A stretch of 64,000 nt of DNA from the NCBI GenBank assembly GCA_963677605.2, contig CAXXDX010000002.1:1-64000 (forward strand), written 5' to 3'. Under the pieces are notes generated by a model. The model saw only the letters and a list, made by a program, of their open reading frames with translations. It was not told the DNA's origin and made no database searches. This stretch comes from JAGLOK01 sp963677605. Its GTDB lineage: Bacteria; Bacillota; Clostridia; Christensenellales; UMGS416. Made by a program: the position numbers and the translations under genes. Each line of letters begins with the position of its first letter. Within the stretch, counting starts at the first letter, position 1. Shown here piece after piece: positions 25,932 to 33,388 of the stretch.

Positions 25932-27038
25932 CTAACCTTTCTTTCTGTAAAATTCAAAATAATTGCATTCCAGCCTGCCGTTATACAGCATACGCTTTTT
26001 GTCAGCTTTCCTGCCTGCAAGAAATTCCACATCATCTCTTGCACTAAGTATGTGCCACGACCAATGCTCTGGCAAAGCTTTAAAAAAGCTTTTATAAAAC
26101 GTCGGCATCTGCTTTTCATCACCCAGACGTACACCATATGGCGGATTGCAGATAATATGCCCATGAGGGTCAACAATCTTTAGTTTCCTTACATCTTTAT
26201 TGAAAAACTTAATGTCGTTTTGAACTCCTGCTTTTCTGGCATGAGTATCCGCCATAGACAGCACTCTTTTATCTATATCGCTGCCGATAATTTCAAGCTT
26301 AATATTGTTGTCCTGTTCATCAATACATTTTTGCCGTGCGTCCTTCCAGATGTTTTTATCCCACCATGGAAAGCTTTCGCCGGCAAATGTACGATTTAAT
26401 CCCGGAGCCATGTTTTTTGCAAACATAGCTGCCTCCACGCATATTGTTCCCGAACCGCACATGGGATCATAAAGCTTCCAGTCGCCTTTCCAAGTCGAAT
26501 ATATTATAAGCGCTGCAGCCAGTGTCTCGCGAAGCGCAGCCTCCGGATTGAGCACTCTGTATCCGCGCATATGAAGCGGACGACCGGATGTATTAATCGA
26601 AACTGTCACCTTTGCTTTGTGCACATGCACATCCACTGCATACTTAACAGCACCCGTTATCCTACGGACTTTATAAGCCTGCTCAAGCCTTACGCAAACT
26701 GCCTTTTGAGTGATGGACTGAATGTCACGAAGAGAATAAAGAATTCCTTTTACAGCTCTTGCATTAACTTTCAGATTAGCGCCGCGTTCTATATAATCCT
26801 GCCATGGTATTTTTTTTATCTTGTCAAACAGCTCATCATAGCTTCTTGCATTGAATTCGCCTACTATAAGCTTCACGCTTCCGGCTGTTCTGAGCATAAG
26901 GTTAAGGTATGCTCCGTCTTTAAGGTCGCCTTTAATAATCGCGCGTGATGTTTGTATATCCGCACTATACCCGAGAGACTTGAGCTCACGCGACAGTGCG
27001 CCTTCCATATTGTATCCTGTGGTTGCTATAAATTTCAT
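25932..27038 (-). CDS. THUMP-domain class I RNA methyltransferase (RlmL N-terminal type)
   Basis: A 368-residue SAM-dependent enzyme predicted to methylate guanine-N2 of rRNA or tRNA. A THUMP RNA-binding domain (about residues 45-155) is followed by the methyltransferase fold: DPMCGSGTICVEAAM is motif I and NPPYGVRLGD is the catalytic NPPY motif for base amino groups. Length matches single-domain YpsC/RlmL-N proteins of Firmicutes. AAGGAT precedes the ATG. The exact target nucleotide cannot be told from sequence alone. Confidence 0.92.
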   Translation of the reverse strand: MKFIATTGYNMEGALSRELKSLGYSADIQTSRAIIKGDLKDGAYLNLMLRTAGSVKLIVGEFNARSYDELFDKIKKIPWQDYIERGANLKVNARAVKGILYSLRDIQSITQKAVCVRLEQAYKVRRITGAVKYAVDVHVHKAKVTVSINTSGRPLHMRGYRVLNPEAALRETLAAALIIYSTWKGDWKLYDPMCGSGTICVEAAMFAKNMAPGLNRTFAGESFPWWDKNIWKDARQKCIDEQDNNIKLEIIGSDIDKRVLSMADTHARKAGVQNDIKFFNKDVRKLKIVDPHGHIICNPPYGVRLGDEKQMPTFYKSFFKALPEHWSWHILSARDDVEFLAGRKADKKRMLYNGRLECNYFEFYRKKG

Positions 27039-27135
27039 GAGTATCCTTCAAAATGATATGAATGTAATATACCATAAAAAGGACATCTGAACAATAACAA
27101 CCGATAAACAAAGCCTATATTTAGCAACCTGCGTT

Positions 27136-28017
27136 TTATACTTTTTCAATGTTTTCTACATACTCTTTTACACCCCTCCAGAGCTTTGTATCAGAATCCG
27201 TATTTTCAGTTTTATAACCAGCTTCGGTCTTTATCATCTTCTGTATGTCATATCCTTCATCCAATGCAATAATCTTTGCTATCCCCTTTTGTGTAAGTGA
27301 CTTGTGAGGACAGATATAAAGACATCTCATGCAGAATTCACAGTGAAATGCAAATTTAGGTTTTCCGTCTTTCATTTTGATGTTTCCTGACGGACACTTC
27401 TTAGCGCAAATCCCGCATCCTGTGCATGAATTATCTGCTTTGTAAGTTCTTCCCACAATCCTTGCGCCCAGTTTTTCCATAGACATAAAAGGCAAAATGA
27501 TTTTATCTTTTAAAAGATGATTTTTATGATTTCTCTTTTTTTCAATAATCTCCTGCGCGATTAATTCGCATTTTTGGGGCAGGACTTCAAATATAGATGC
27601 CGTTTGGCTTTCCGATGTTCCGAAATAGAAGTTCGAAGGCATACACAGCATATATTCACTTAGCGTGTTGTATCCCTTTTTCTCGAGCCTTTTTATAGCT
27701 TTTATCCTGCATGCAGTGTTTGGGGATATCTCGCCGCCGCCAGATACTGCAATCACATAGCAGTTTCCATTCTCCGCATTTTCCAAGCCACCTATCCATT
27801 TTAAAACTGCATTCGGAGCATCTCCTGCATACACCGGGTACATTAACACCAGCGTATCATTGCTATCGATATTAATTTTATTATCTCTAAATATTTCAGA
27901 TAATGTAATTTCACAACCAAGCTTCTCAAGCGCTCCTTTTAAGGTATTTGCAGAATATGCAGTGCTTCCTGTTCCCGAGAAATAAACTATATGAATTTTA
28001 TTTTCAGATTGTTCCAT
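27136..28017 (-). CDS. EFR1-type flavodoxin-ferredoxin fusion
   Basis: A 293-residue redox protein. Residues 5-150 form a flavodoxin-like FMN domain starting IVYFSGTGSTAYSAN, with the phosphate-binding S-G-T-G-S-T loop. The C-terminal part carries two 4Fe-4S motifs, CTGCGICAKKCPSG and CEFCMRCLYICPHK. This fusion is named EFR1-family ferrodoxin in Clostridia; it probably passes electrons between FMN and low-potential partners in anaerobic metabolism. No partner enzyme is adjacent. GGGAAT precedes the ATG. Confidence 0.9.
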   Translation of the reverse strand: MEQSENKIHIVYFSGTGSTAYSANTLKGALEKLGCEITLSEIFRDNKINIDSNDTLVLMYPVYAGDAPNAVLKWIGGLENAENGNCYVIAVSGGGEISPNTACRIKAIKRLEKKGYNTLSEYMLCMPSNFYFGTSESQTASIFEVLPQKCELIAQEIIEKKRNHKNHLLKDKIILPFMSMEKLGARIVGRTYKADNSCTGCGICAKKCPSGNIKMKDGKPKFAFHCEFCMRCLYICPHKSLTQKGIAKIIALDEGYDIQKMIKTEAGYKTENTDSDTKLWRGVKEYVENIEKV

Positions 28018-28138
28018 ATCAATATTCCCTATATGATTTATTTGCAGATATATAATATCATAAGATGGTAAAAATTGCTTGCACTTTGCTTAAGACATTG
28101 GTCTATTAATGTAGTAATATAAAATAAAGGAGATAATC

Positions 28139-28471
28139 ATGCATTACATTAACGCCGGAATAACTGTTTTGTTGTTTTTTATAGGATGGTTTATTAGAGT
28201 CAAAAAAGTCACTTGGCTTATATCAGGATATAATACGTTATCAAAAGAGAAAAAAGATGAGTATGACATAGATAAGCTTACACGATACATGGGTAATTTC
28301 CTTTTTATTCTGTCTGCTATATGGGGCATAATGACAGTTCACGGCATCATCTTTCCGAATGTGATAGGAACTATTATGGTTGCGGGAACAGTTGTTTTCA
28401 CAATAGTAATTATTGTCGGAGTAATTTGGCTTAACACAGGAAATCGTGTAAAAAAAGAAAAAAGCGACTAA
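28139..28471 (+). CDS. Small three-helix membrane protein (DUF3784-like)
   Basis: A 110-residue protein with three hydrophobic helices (residues 5-20, 54-72, 78-98) and the cytoplasmic segment LISGYNTLSKEKKDEYDIDKL, characteristic of the DUF3784 family of Gram-positive membrane proteins of unknown function. AAAGGAGA precedes the ATG. The gene's stop codon lies inside its own terminator hairpin. Confidence 0.85.
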   Translation: MHYINAGITVLLFFIGWFIRVKKVTWLISGYNTLSKEKKDEYDIDKLTRYMGNFLFILSAIWGIMTVHGIIFPNVIGTIMVAGTVVFTIVIIVGVIWLNTGNRVKKEKSD

Positions 28472-28484
28472 AAATCGCTTTTTA
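28459..28484 (+). terminator. Intrinsic terminator overlapping the DUF3784 gene end
   Basis: AAAAAGCGA and TCGCTTTTT pair around CTAAAAA, which holds the TAA stop. The flanking A and T tracts make it able to act on both strands, and the convergent methyltransferase gene ends 20 bases further on. Confidence 0.85.
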
Positions 28485-28504
28485 TTATATTCACATATTG
28501 TGTT

Positions 28505-29296
28505 CTATCTGTTTTCAGTTATCCAATTCATGCACCATTCATCGTTTCCCGAAAGAAGATATCCAGTGTTTATTGTTTCTTTTATTTCATCAGTAGGATC
28601 AGCTATAGCCGTCGTAATACCGGCTCCAATAAGCTCCGCTAAAAATCCGCGGTTAACCGCCTCACGATTTGGTATCCCGAAAGACACATTTGAAAGGCCT
28701 ATGGTCGTCATCAAACCATTTTCTGCACACCATTTCACAAACTTAATAGATTCCTGAGGGGCAGCAACATCGCTAGATACTGCCATAGCTACACCATCAA
28801 CCAATATATCCTCTTTGGAAAGACCATTTTCGTATGCGCACTCTAAAAGCTTTTGTACCGCTTTTTTTCTATCTTCAAAGCTTAGGTTTGCTTTATGCTC
28901 ATAAGGCAGAAGAATAATCATTGCACTATGCTTTGCTGCAAGTTTTATAATGTTTTCATATTCCTTGTTTGCCGTGCTTGCGGAGTTTACAACAGCTCTT
29001 CCTTCATAGTTTTCCAACGCGCTTTTAAGCGCATCAGGATTAAAGCTGTCAAAACATGGAGTCACATCCATTTTTGAAAGTTCTTTTGCGAGCATGCCCT
29101 GAAGTTTCACTTCATCAACACCTGCCGCACCGACATTTATATCAACTATCTCGCAGCCGCGCTCCATCTGCTCTTTTACTATCTTTAAAATATACTTCAA
29201 ATCAAAGCTGCGCATAGCTTCAGCAAGTTTTTCCTTGCCTGTGGGATTTACGCGTTCGCCGATTATCTTTGTTTTTTGATTAAGTTTAAGTTCCAT
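28505..29296 (-). CDS. Pterin-binding methyltransferase (AcsE/MetH-type methyl-H4folate family)
   Basis: A 263-residue TIM-barrel protein of the dihydropteroate-synthase-like group that binds methyltetrahydrofolate for transfer to a corrinoid protein. Markers are GERVNPTGKEKLAEA, DINVGAAGVDEVKLQ, the Asn in VVNSAS and FDSFNPDALK, typical of AcsE and MtgA. It is not folate-biosynthetic DHPS, since that has a GxNVG(T/P)DSF start and PABA site. No corrinoid protein or acetyl-CoA synthase gene is next to it, so the methyl acceptor is unknown. GAGGTGA precedes the ATG. Confidence 0.88.
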   Translation of the reverse strand: MELKLNQKTKIIGERVNPTGKEKLAEAMRSFDLKYILKIVKEQMERGCEIVDINVGAAGVDEVKLQGMLAKELSKMDVTPCFDSFNPDALKSALENYEGRAVVNSASTANKEYENIIKLAAKHSAMIILLPYEHKANLSFEDRKKAVQKLLECAYENGLSKEDILVDGVAMAVSSDVAAPQESIKFVKWCAENGLMTTIGLSNVSFGIPNREAVNRGFLAELIGAGITTAIADPTDEIKETINTGYLLSGNDEWCMNWITENR

Positions 29297-29426
29297 AAAA
29301 AGTCACCTCGCTTGATGTATGATTTTAATATAGAGATGCATAAAAATCAATTGGTTATTTGGCCATTACCATAATTTGCATCAAAATCCAAGTGGTCTTA
29401 TAATAGAGAAAAAGGCGGTAAATATA

Positions 29427-29960
29427 ATGTCATATGCACTTGAAATACTTTTTGATGAAAAATCCCAAGGAGAAATACAATCACATTATAAAAAGTTAAA
29501 AGAGCTTAGTATAAGTTCATACTTACTTGACCTTGAGTCTTTACCTCATATAACATTATGCGCCTTCAATGACATTCAATCAGAAAAATCCTTTCCTATA
29601 TTAAATAATATATGTACTAAAACAAAAAAGTTTAATCTGAAATTTGTAAGCATAGGAGTTTTTCCATATCCAACCCCCACTCTGCATTTTTCTCCATTGA
29701 TTACAAGTCAACTTTTGGATTTTCATTCTACAATCTGTGATAAGTATTCATTTTTAAATAACAAAGGATTTGAATACTATACACCTGATAGTTGGGTGCC
29801 TCATTGTACTGTTGATGTAAGTAGTGATTTTAATGTTATCTGCAAATCAACTGACTATCTTTTAAGAAACTACACCCCACTTGAAGTGACAGTTGATAGA
29901 TTATGTTGGATTGAAGTAAAAAGACCAATAGAGCAGCTTATTGAGTATGAGTTGATGTGA
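29427..29960 (+). CDS. 2H phosphoesterase / 2'-5' RNA ligase family protein
   Basis: A 177-residue protein with both halves of the 2H motif: HITLCAF (about residue 42) and HCTVDVS (about residue 131), each supplying a catalytic H-x-T/S. Family members are 2',3'-cyclic phosphodiesterases or RNA ligase-like enzymes; substrate unknown. I start at ATG 29427, preceded by AAGGCGG, since an in-frame ATG at 29376 has no such site. It stands alone, with AT-rich codon use compared with its left neighbours and not far from the tRNA island. Confidence 0.85.
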   Translation: MSYALEILFDEKSQGEIQSHYKKLKELSISSYLLDLESLPHITLCAFNDIQSEKSFPILNNICTKTKKFNLKFVSIGVFPYPTPTLHFSPLITSQLLDFHSTICDKYSFLNNKGFEYYTPDSWVPHCTVDVSSDFNVICKSTDYLLRNYTPLEVTVDRLCWIEVKRPIEQLIEYELM

Positions 29961-30061
29961 TTTTTTAATATTTTCATTGCTTAAATATCTTTATAACTCC
30001 TGAACAAAAAGATATCTTCTCATACGAAATCTTCCCCTGCTTAAAATGCTTTTTAAGCTCG

Positions 30062-30598
30062 TCATATACAATATATTTCATCATCATCCCAATTTTTTGC
30101 CTCTTTTATTTTACATTCATTATGAAGTAATCTTGTCTCAAACATTACATCACCGATTATTATCTCGCCCTCGTCATTCAAAACAGACAAAAGCTTATTA
30201 ATAAAAACAACTTTATCGTTATTAGTTAAATGATGCATTGCATATGTGCAAACTATAAAATCAATCTTTTCATTTACAATCTCATCAGGAAGTCCATTAG
30301 AAAAATCATATTTAATAAGTTTAGCATTCGGCATTTTTTCTTTTGCAATTTTTATCATTTTTTCTGAAAAATCGATTCCAAATATATTATATCCATTATC
30401 GTAAAGCCTACTTATAAGCACGGCAGTACCGAATCCGATATCTAAAACTTTAGCTGATTCTCTTAAGCGGATCTTATTATAAATATTTCCTAGAACATCC
30501 TTATGTCCAGCAAATGGGTAATCATTTTTCTCTTCCGATAAGCAAACACTCTCATCATATCCATCAGCCCATAAATCAAATCCTTTATTATCAAGCAT
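30062..30598 (-). CDS. Class I SAM-dependent methyltransferase
   Basis: A 178-residue enzyme, shorter than usual (about 200-210), possibly C-terminally shortened. Motif I is KVLDIGFGTAVLISRLY, motif II FGIDFSEKMIKIAKEK, and IDFIVCTYAMHHLT the post-motif. The first residues GFDLWADGYDESV resemble YrrT/YqeM-like methyltransferases of Firmicutes. It ends WDDDEIYCI just after a catalytic-core strand, so the last helix may be missing. Substrate unknown. AAGGAG precedes the ATG; the tRNA-Arg gene follows in divergent orientation. Confidence 0.85.
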   Translation of the reverse strand: MLDNKGFDLWADGYDESVCLSEEKNDYPFAGHKDVLGNIYNKIRLRESAKVLDIGFGTAVLISRLYDNGYNIFGIDFSEKMIKIAKEKMPNAKLIKYDFSNGLPDEIVNEKIDFIVCTYAMHHLTNNDKVVFINKLLSVLNDEGEIIIGDVMFETRLLHNECKIKEAKNWDDDEIYCI

Positions 30599-30639
30599 AC
30601 ATACTCCTTATAATAAGATATTTGTCTAAACATTTACCC

Positions 30640-30668
30640 TTGTCATTATACACATTTTACAGTATTAT
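30640..30668 (+). promoter_or_regulatory. Promoter of tRNA-Arg
   Basis: TTGTCA (30640-30645), 17 bases, TATTAT (30663-30668), placing the start about 10 bases before the mature tRNA. Confidence 0.6.
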
Positions 30669-30685
30669 ATTAAAGCATAATATTT

Positions 30686-30762
30686 GCACCTATAGCTCAG
30701 CAGGATAGAGCGTCCGCCTCCTAAGCGGAAGGTCTTGGGTTCGAATCCCGATAGGTGCGCCA
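30686..30762 (+). tRNA. tRNA-Arg (anticodon CCT)
   Basis: A complete 77-base tRNA with the 3' CCA encoded. The acceptor arms GCACCTA (30686-30692) and TAGGTGC (30752-30758) pair, the anticodon loop is CTCCTAA within the stem TCCGC/GCGGA, and the T-arm carries GGTTCGAATCC. Anticodon CCT reads AGG (Arg). Its 3' half has been used as an integration target: bases from 30718 onward are duplicated at 35850, and the copy here was restored by the incoming element. Confidence 0.97.
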
Positions 30763-30770
30763 TAGAAAAA
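30718..30770 (+). repeat. Attachment site copy at the tRNA (53-bp direct repeat)
   Basis: From the anticodon loop through the CCA end to GCCATAGAAAAA, this 53-bp segment is identical to 35850-35902. Such tRNA 3'-end duplications flank elements inserted by tyrosine recombinases. Confidence 0.93.
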
Positions 30771-30803
30771 CCCCAGTAAACAGTACGTTTGCTAGGGTTT
30801 TTA
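30766..30803 (+). terminator. Terminator supplied by the island after tRNA-Arg
   Basis: Sixteen-base arms AAAAACCCCAGTAAAC and GTTTGCTAGGGTTTTT, with one C-A mismatch and one G-T wobble, flank a 5-base loop and end in a T-run. It replaces the tRNA's original terminator, which now lies beyond the island at 35891-35933. Confidence 0.8.
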
Positions 30804-30882
30804 TAATTTCTTACCTTTTTTGACTAATGAGCATTTTACAATATTCTGGGACACTTCTGGGACAATGGTTATAAAAAAGCAG

Positions 30883-31206
30883 TTATTCGCCTAGAATTAA
30901 ATTTAGAGGAAGAAGATGTAACAATGCCCATAATGGAGATTGTCTATGATTATTTATATATGGTTTTAGTCTAGATGGACCATTACTGTAAATACTAGAA
31001 TCTTCTCTAACAGCATCTACAGACTTAATGATATCATCTATTTTAATTTCCCACTCAGTGCCAACTTCTCTCAAGATTTTCACACCATTTGGAGTATCTC
31101 CAACGTATACGAATTTTTTAACTTTTCCTTGAGCAACAACTTTACCTCTAAACGTCCTTATAATCAATTGTGCTATTTCTTTAGAACTTTCTTTTGAGCT
31201 TTTCAT
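30883..31206 (-). CDS. Hypothetical protein between integrase remnant and att site
   Basis: A 107-residue protein of unknown function starting MKSSKESSKEIAQLIIRTF, with an AAGGAG site eight bases upstream; a start six codons earlier is possible but lies on the site itself. Residues 8-75 are mixed alpha/beta (KVKKFVYVGDTPNGVKILREVG), and the C-terminus is hydrophobic. It follows the integrase remnant by 19 bases on the same strand, the place where excisionase-type or integrase-linked small genes are often found. I cannot assign it to a family. Confidence 0.6.
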   Translation of the reverse strand: MKSSKESSKEIAQLIIRTFRGKVVAQGKVKKFVYVGDTPNGVKILREVGTEWEIKIDDIIKSVDAVREDSSIYSNGPSRLKPYINNHRQSPLWALLHLLPLNLILGE

Positions 31207-31225
31207 AATAAATACTCCTTGCAAT

Positions 31226-31447
31226 TTATTGTGATTCTATTAGTAGGGCTTTAATGTTATCCGCTGCTTGTCTATCCTGTGCTTTTAGTGCATTAGAATA
31301 TATATCGAGAGTTGTGCTTGTACGACTATGACCAAGTCTATTATTCAATGTAGGAATATCCACTCCTTGTTTAACCATTAATGTTGCTTCAATATGTCTA
31401 AATTGATGAAATGTTATATTTCGTAGATTGTTTTTGTCCAGAAATTT
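31226..31447 (-). pseudogene. Tyrosine integrase, C-terminal remnant
   Basis: The minus-strand frame ending TAA at 31228-31226 encodes about 73 residues that match only the catalytic end of a phage/ICE-type integrase: ITFHQFRHIEATLMV holds the H-x-x-R box, NNRLGHSRTSTTLDIYSNA holds the second His and the nucleophilic Tyr. An in-frame TAA at 31450-31448 and no match upstream mean that the N-terminal DNA-binding domains and the first catalytic Arg are gone. It sits next to the attachment repeat, as the integrase of this island should. It is unlikely to be active. Confidence 0.88.
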
Positions 31448-31812
31448 TTAAACCATTACATATCAAATTAATTAAAGTATATAGTTATTTTACTGTTGTT
31501 TTACGATGTATAAACTCATATAATAGATAAAAACGTCATTATTTTTTAAAAAGTGTTTTATTGTATTCAGAGAATCATAAAACAACTTCAATAATATAGG
31601 CAGTTATTAGTATTAGTTTGAGTATAAATAATACTCTATCTGTGATAGAACATTTCATTTATCTGCTTTTATTAGGTCACTAGATAATGAGCAAAACATT
31701 ATCTTTGTTCAATATCAAGCATTACGATAAAGCTTTATACTATCTTGCAAAACTACAAATTAATTAAATCGACGTTGAAAATTTAATATAAAATCATTTA
31801 AACGGATATTTT
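31448..31812. other. AT-rich stretch without a recognised gene
   Basis: These 365 bases between the integrase remnant and the first membrane-protein gene hold only short, stop-rich frames. I find no integrase homology continuing here. Deletion of the integrase 5' part probably ended in this stretch. Confidence 0.5.
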
Positions 31813-33339
31813 ATGAAAAAACTGCATTTTAACAAACAAGACATAATAATTGCTTCAAGCTTTTTATTTATATGCATATACGTATTATTTTATGGATATG
31901 TTGGCTATGAGCGTATTACTTTAGATTCAATAAAGTATCTAAGAAGCGCTCAGAGCATATTAGATGGCAATTGGCTATTTTATAATGCTTCCGCCGGTGA
32001 CACTGAGTATTTTCGCGGAGCATTCCCGCCCGGAACTGCCCTCTTGATTGCTTCTATTTCATTTTTAACATCAACAGATGTTTATGTAGCTTCAGTGATA
32101 TTATCAATAGTTTCCGTTTTAATTACAATTTTAATTCTACGTGCGAATTTCCCTGCAAAAACATGGATATTGGTTCTGACGCTGTTTTCTTTAAGCTTTC
32201 TGAAGATAAGCTCCTTTGTATGGAGCGAAAGATTTTTTTTAGTGGGTCTTTTATGGTTTGGAATATCATTGAGTAAGATAATAGAAGATGATATCCCAGG
32301 ATATTCGAAATATTTATCCCTTTTATTTGCAAGCTTGTTTTCTTTTTTTATAAGGTTTATTGGTGTTTTTCTTGTTGGCACAATAGGATTATCTTTTTTA
32401 TATTTTCTTATAAAGTATTATAAAAGCAAAGACAAGAACTTCAGGAAAAAAGCTTTATCTTTAATACTTGTTGCAATAACATGTACTTTGCTTATCGGCG
32501 GATATCTTATCTACAATAAAACCATGACAGGATATTTTACTGGTGTTGCCCGTGTTCCGGCTCCAGAAACTATATATGAAAACACATTGTCTTTTTTAAG
32601 AGCTGCCAAAGTTGAACTCCAAAGCTTTTTTGTACTATGGCTTGATGAACATGTAATTAGCGCAGTATTAATAACTCTGTTTCTTGCAATAATATTTTAT
32701 TTCAAAAAAATCATTAACTATTTTAAAGGGGCATTTAAAGAAAATAGTAATAAACATAAACTTCATGCAACTGTTATATTTATAACGGGAATATTATATT
32801 TTTGCACTTTATTACTTTTGCGTTTTAGTAGTCAGTTTGACTCATTTAACTATCGTTTGCTTTATTGTGGAACATTCTTAATAACTTTATCAATAGTTTT
32901 GCTGGCACTCGCTGAAAATCTACTGGAAAGAATTAATAGCTCTATGCGTTTGCGTAAGTGCATTCTATTGAGTATATTCATAATCTTATCAATGGTGCTG
33001 CGCATTGATATGGAAAAACTGATAAACATAAATGAGCCGTACTATAAGTACAAGAAAACCGAAGTGCTCAATTATTATAATGAAGTGGCACCGCAATCAT
33101 TGGTGGTCGGTGTAAATGATACAAAATTAAATGTCGGATTTTTAAGAACCGATATCGTGACAATAGACCCGCAGAATTTTTTCAACGATTATTCGAATGG
33201 AAGCTATGATATGTATGAAAACATTTATTTAGACAAGAGTATTATTTCAGAATTCATTGTAAACATAGAAAACATTGATGAAGTTAATTTTTATAACGAA
33301 AACTTAGCATCTGATGCTGATTTCATAAAAATCAACTAA
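31813..33339 (+). CDS. Polytopic membrane protein, GT-C glycosyltransferase-like
   Basis: A 508-residue protein with about ten transmembrane helices. After the first helix comes an acidic loop (ERITLDSIKYLRSAQSILDGN) followed by FRGAFPPGTALLIASI, the pattern of dolichyl-phosphate-mannose or polyprenyl-phosphate-sugar-dependent GT-C enzymes (PMT/ArnT type), where an Asp in this loop is catalytic. The C-terminal ~90 residues lie outside the membrane. The initiation site is weak (CGGA). It converges with a second such protein inside the tRNA island, so it may add sugars to a surface polymer. Function is inferred from topology only. Confidence 0.75.
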   Translation: MKKLHFNKQDIIIASSFLFICIYVLFYGYVGYERITLDSIKYLRSAQSILDGNWLFYNASAGDTEYFRGAFPPGTALLIASISFLTSTDVYVASVILSIVSVLITILILRANFPAKTWILVLTLFSLSFLKISSFVWSERFFLVGLLWFGISLSKIIEDDIPGYSKYLSLLFASLFSFFIRFIGVFLVGTIGLSFLYFLIKYYKSKDKNFRKKALSLILVAITCTLLIGGYLIYNKTMTGYFTGVARVPAPETIYENTLSFLRAAKVELQSFFVLWLDEHVISAVLITLFLAIIFYFKKIINYFKGAFKENSNKHKLHATVIFITGILYFCTLLLLRFSSQFDSFNYRLLYCGTFLITLSIVLLALAENLLERINSSMRLRKCILLSIFIILSMVLRIDMEKLININEPYYKYKKTEVLNYYNEVAPQSLVVGVNDTKLNVGFLRTDIVTIDPQNFFNDYSNGSYDMYENIYLDKSIISEFIVNIENIDEVNFYNENLASDADFIKIN

Positions 33340-33388
33340 AATAAATAGTTTTGAGACAACCAAAACCTCTCAGGGAAGAAGCTTGTAA

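Noticed and set aside
33340..33388. Terminator between the two convergent island genes
   Set aside because: GTTTTG/CAAAAC can pair, but the stem is short and has no T-run on either strand.
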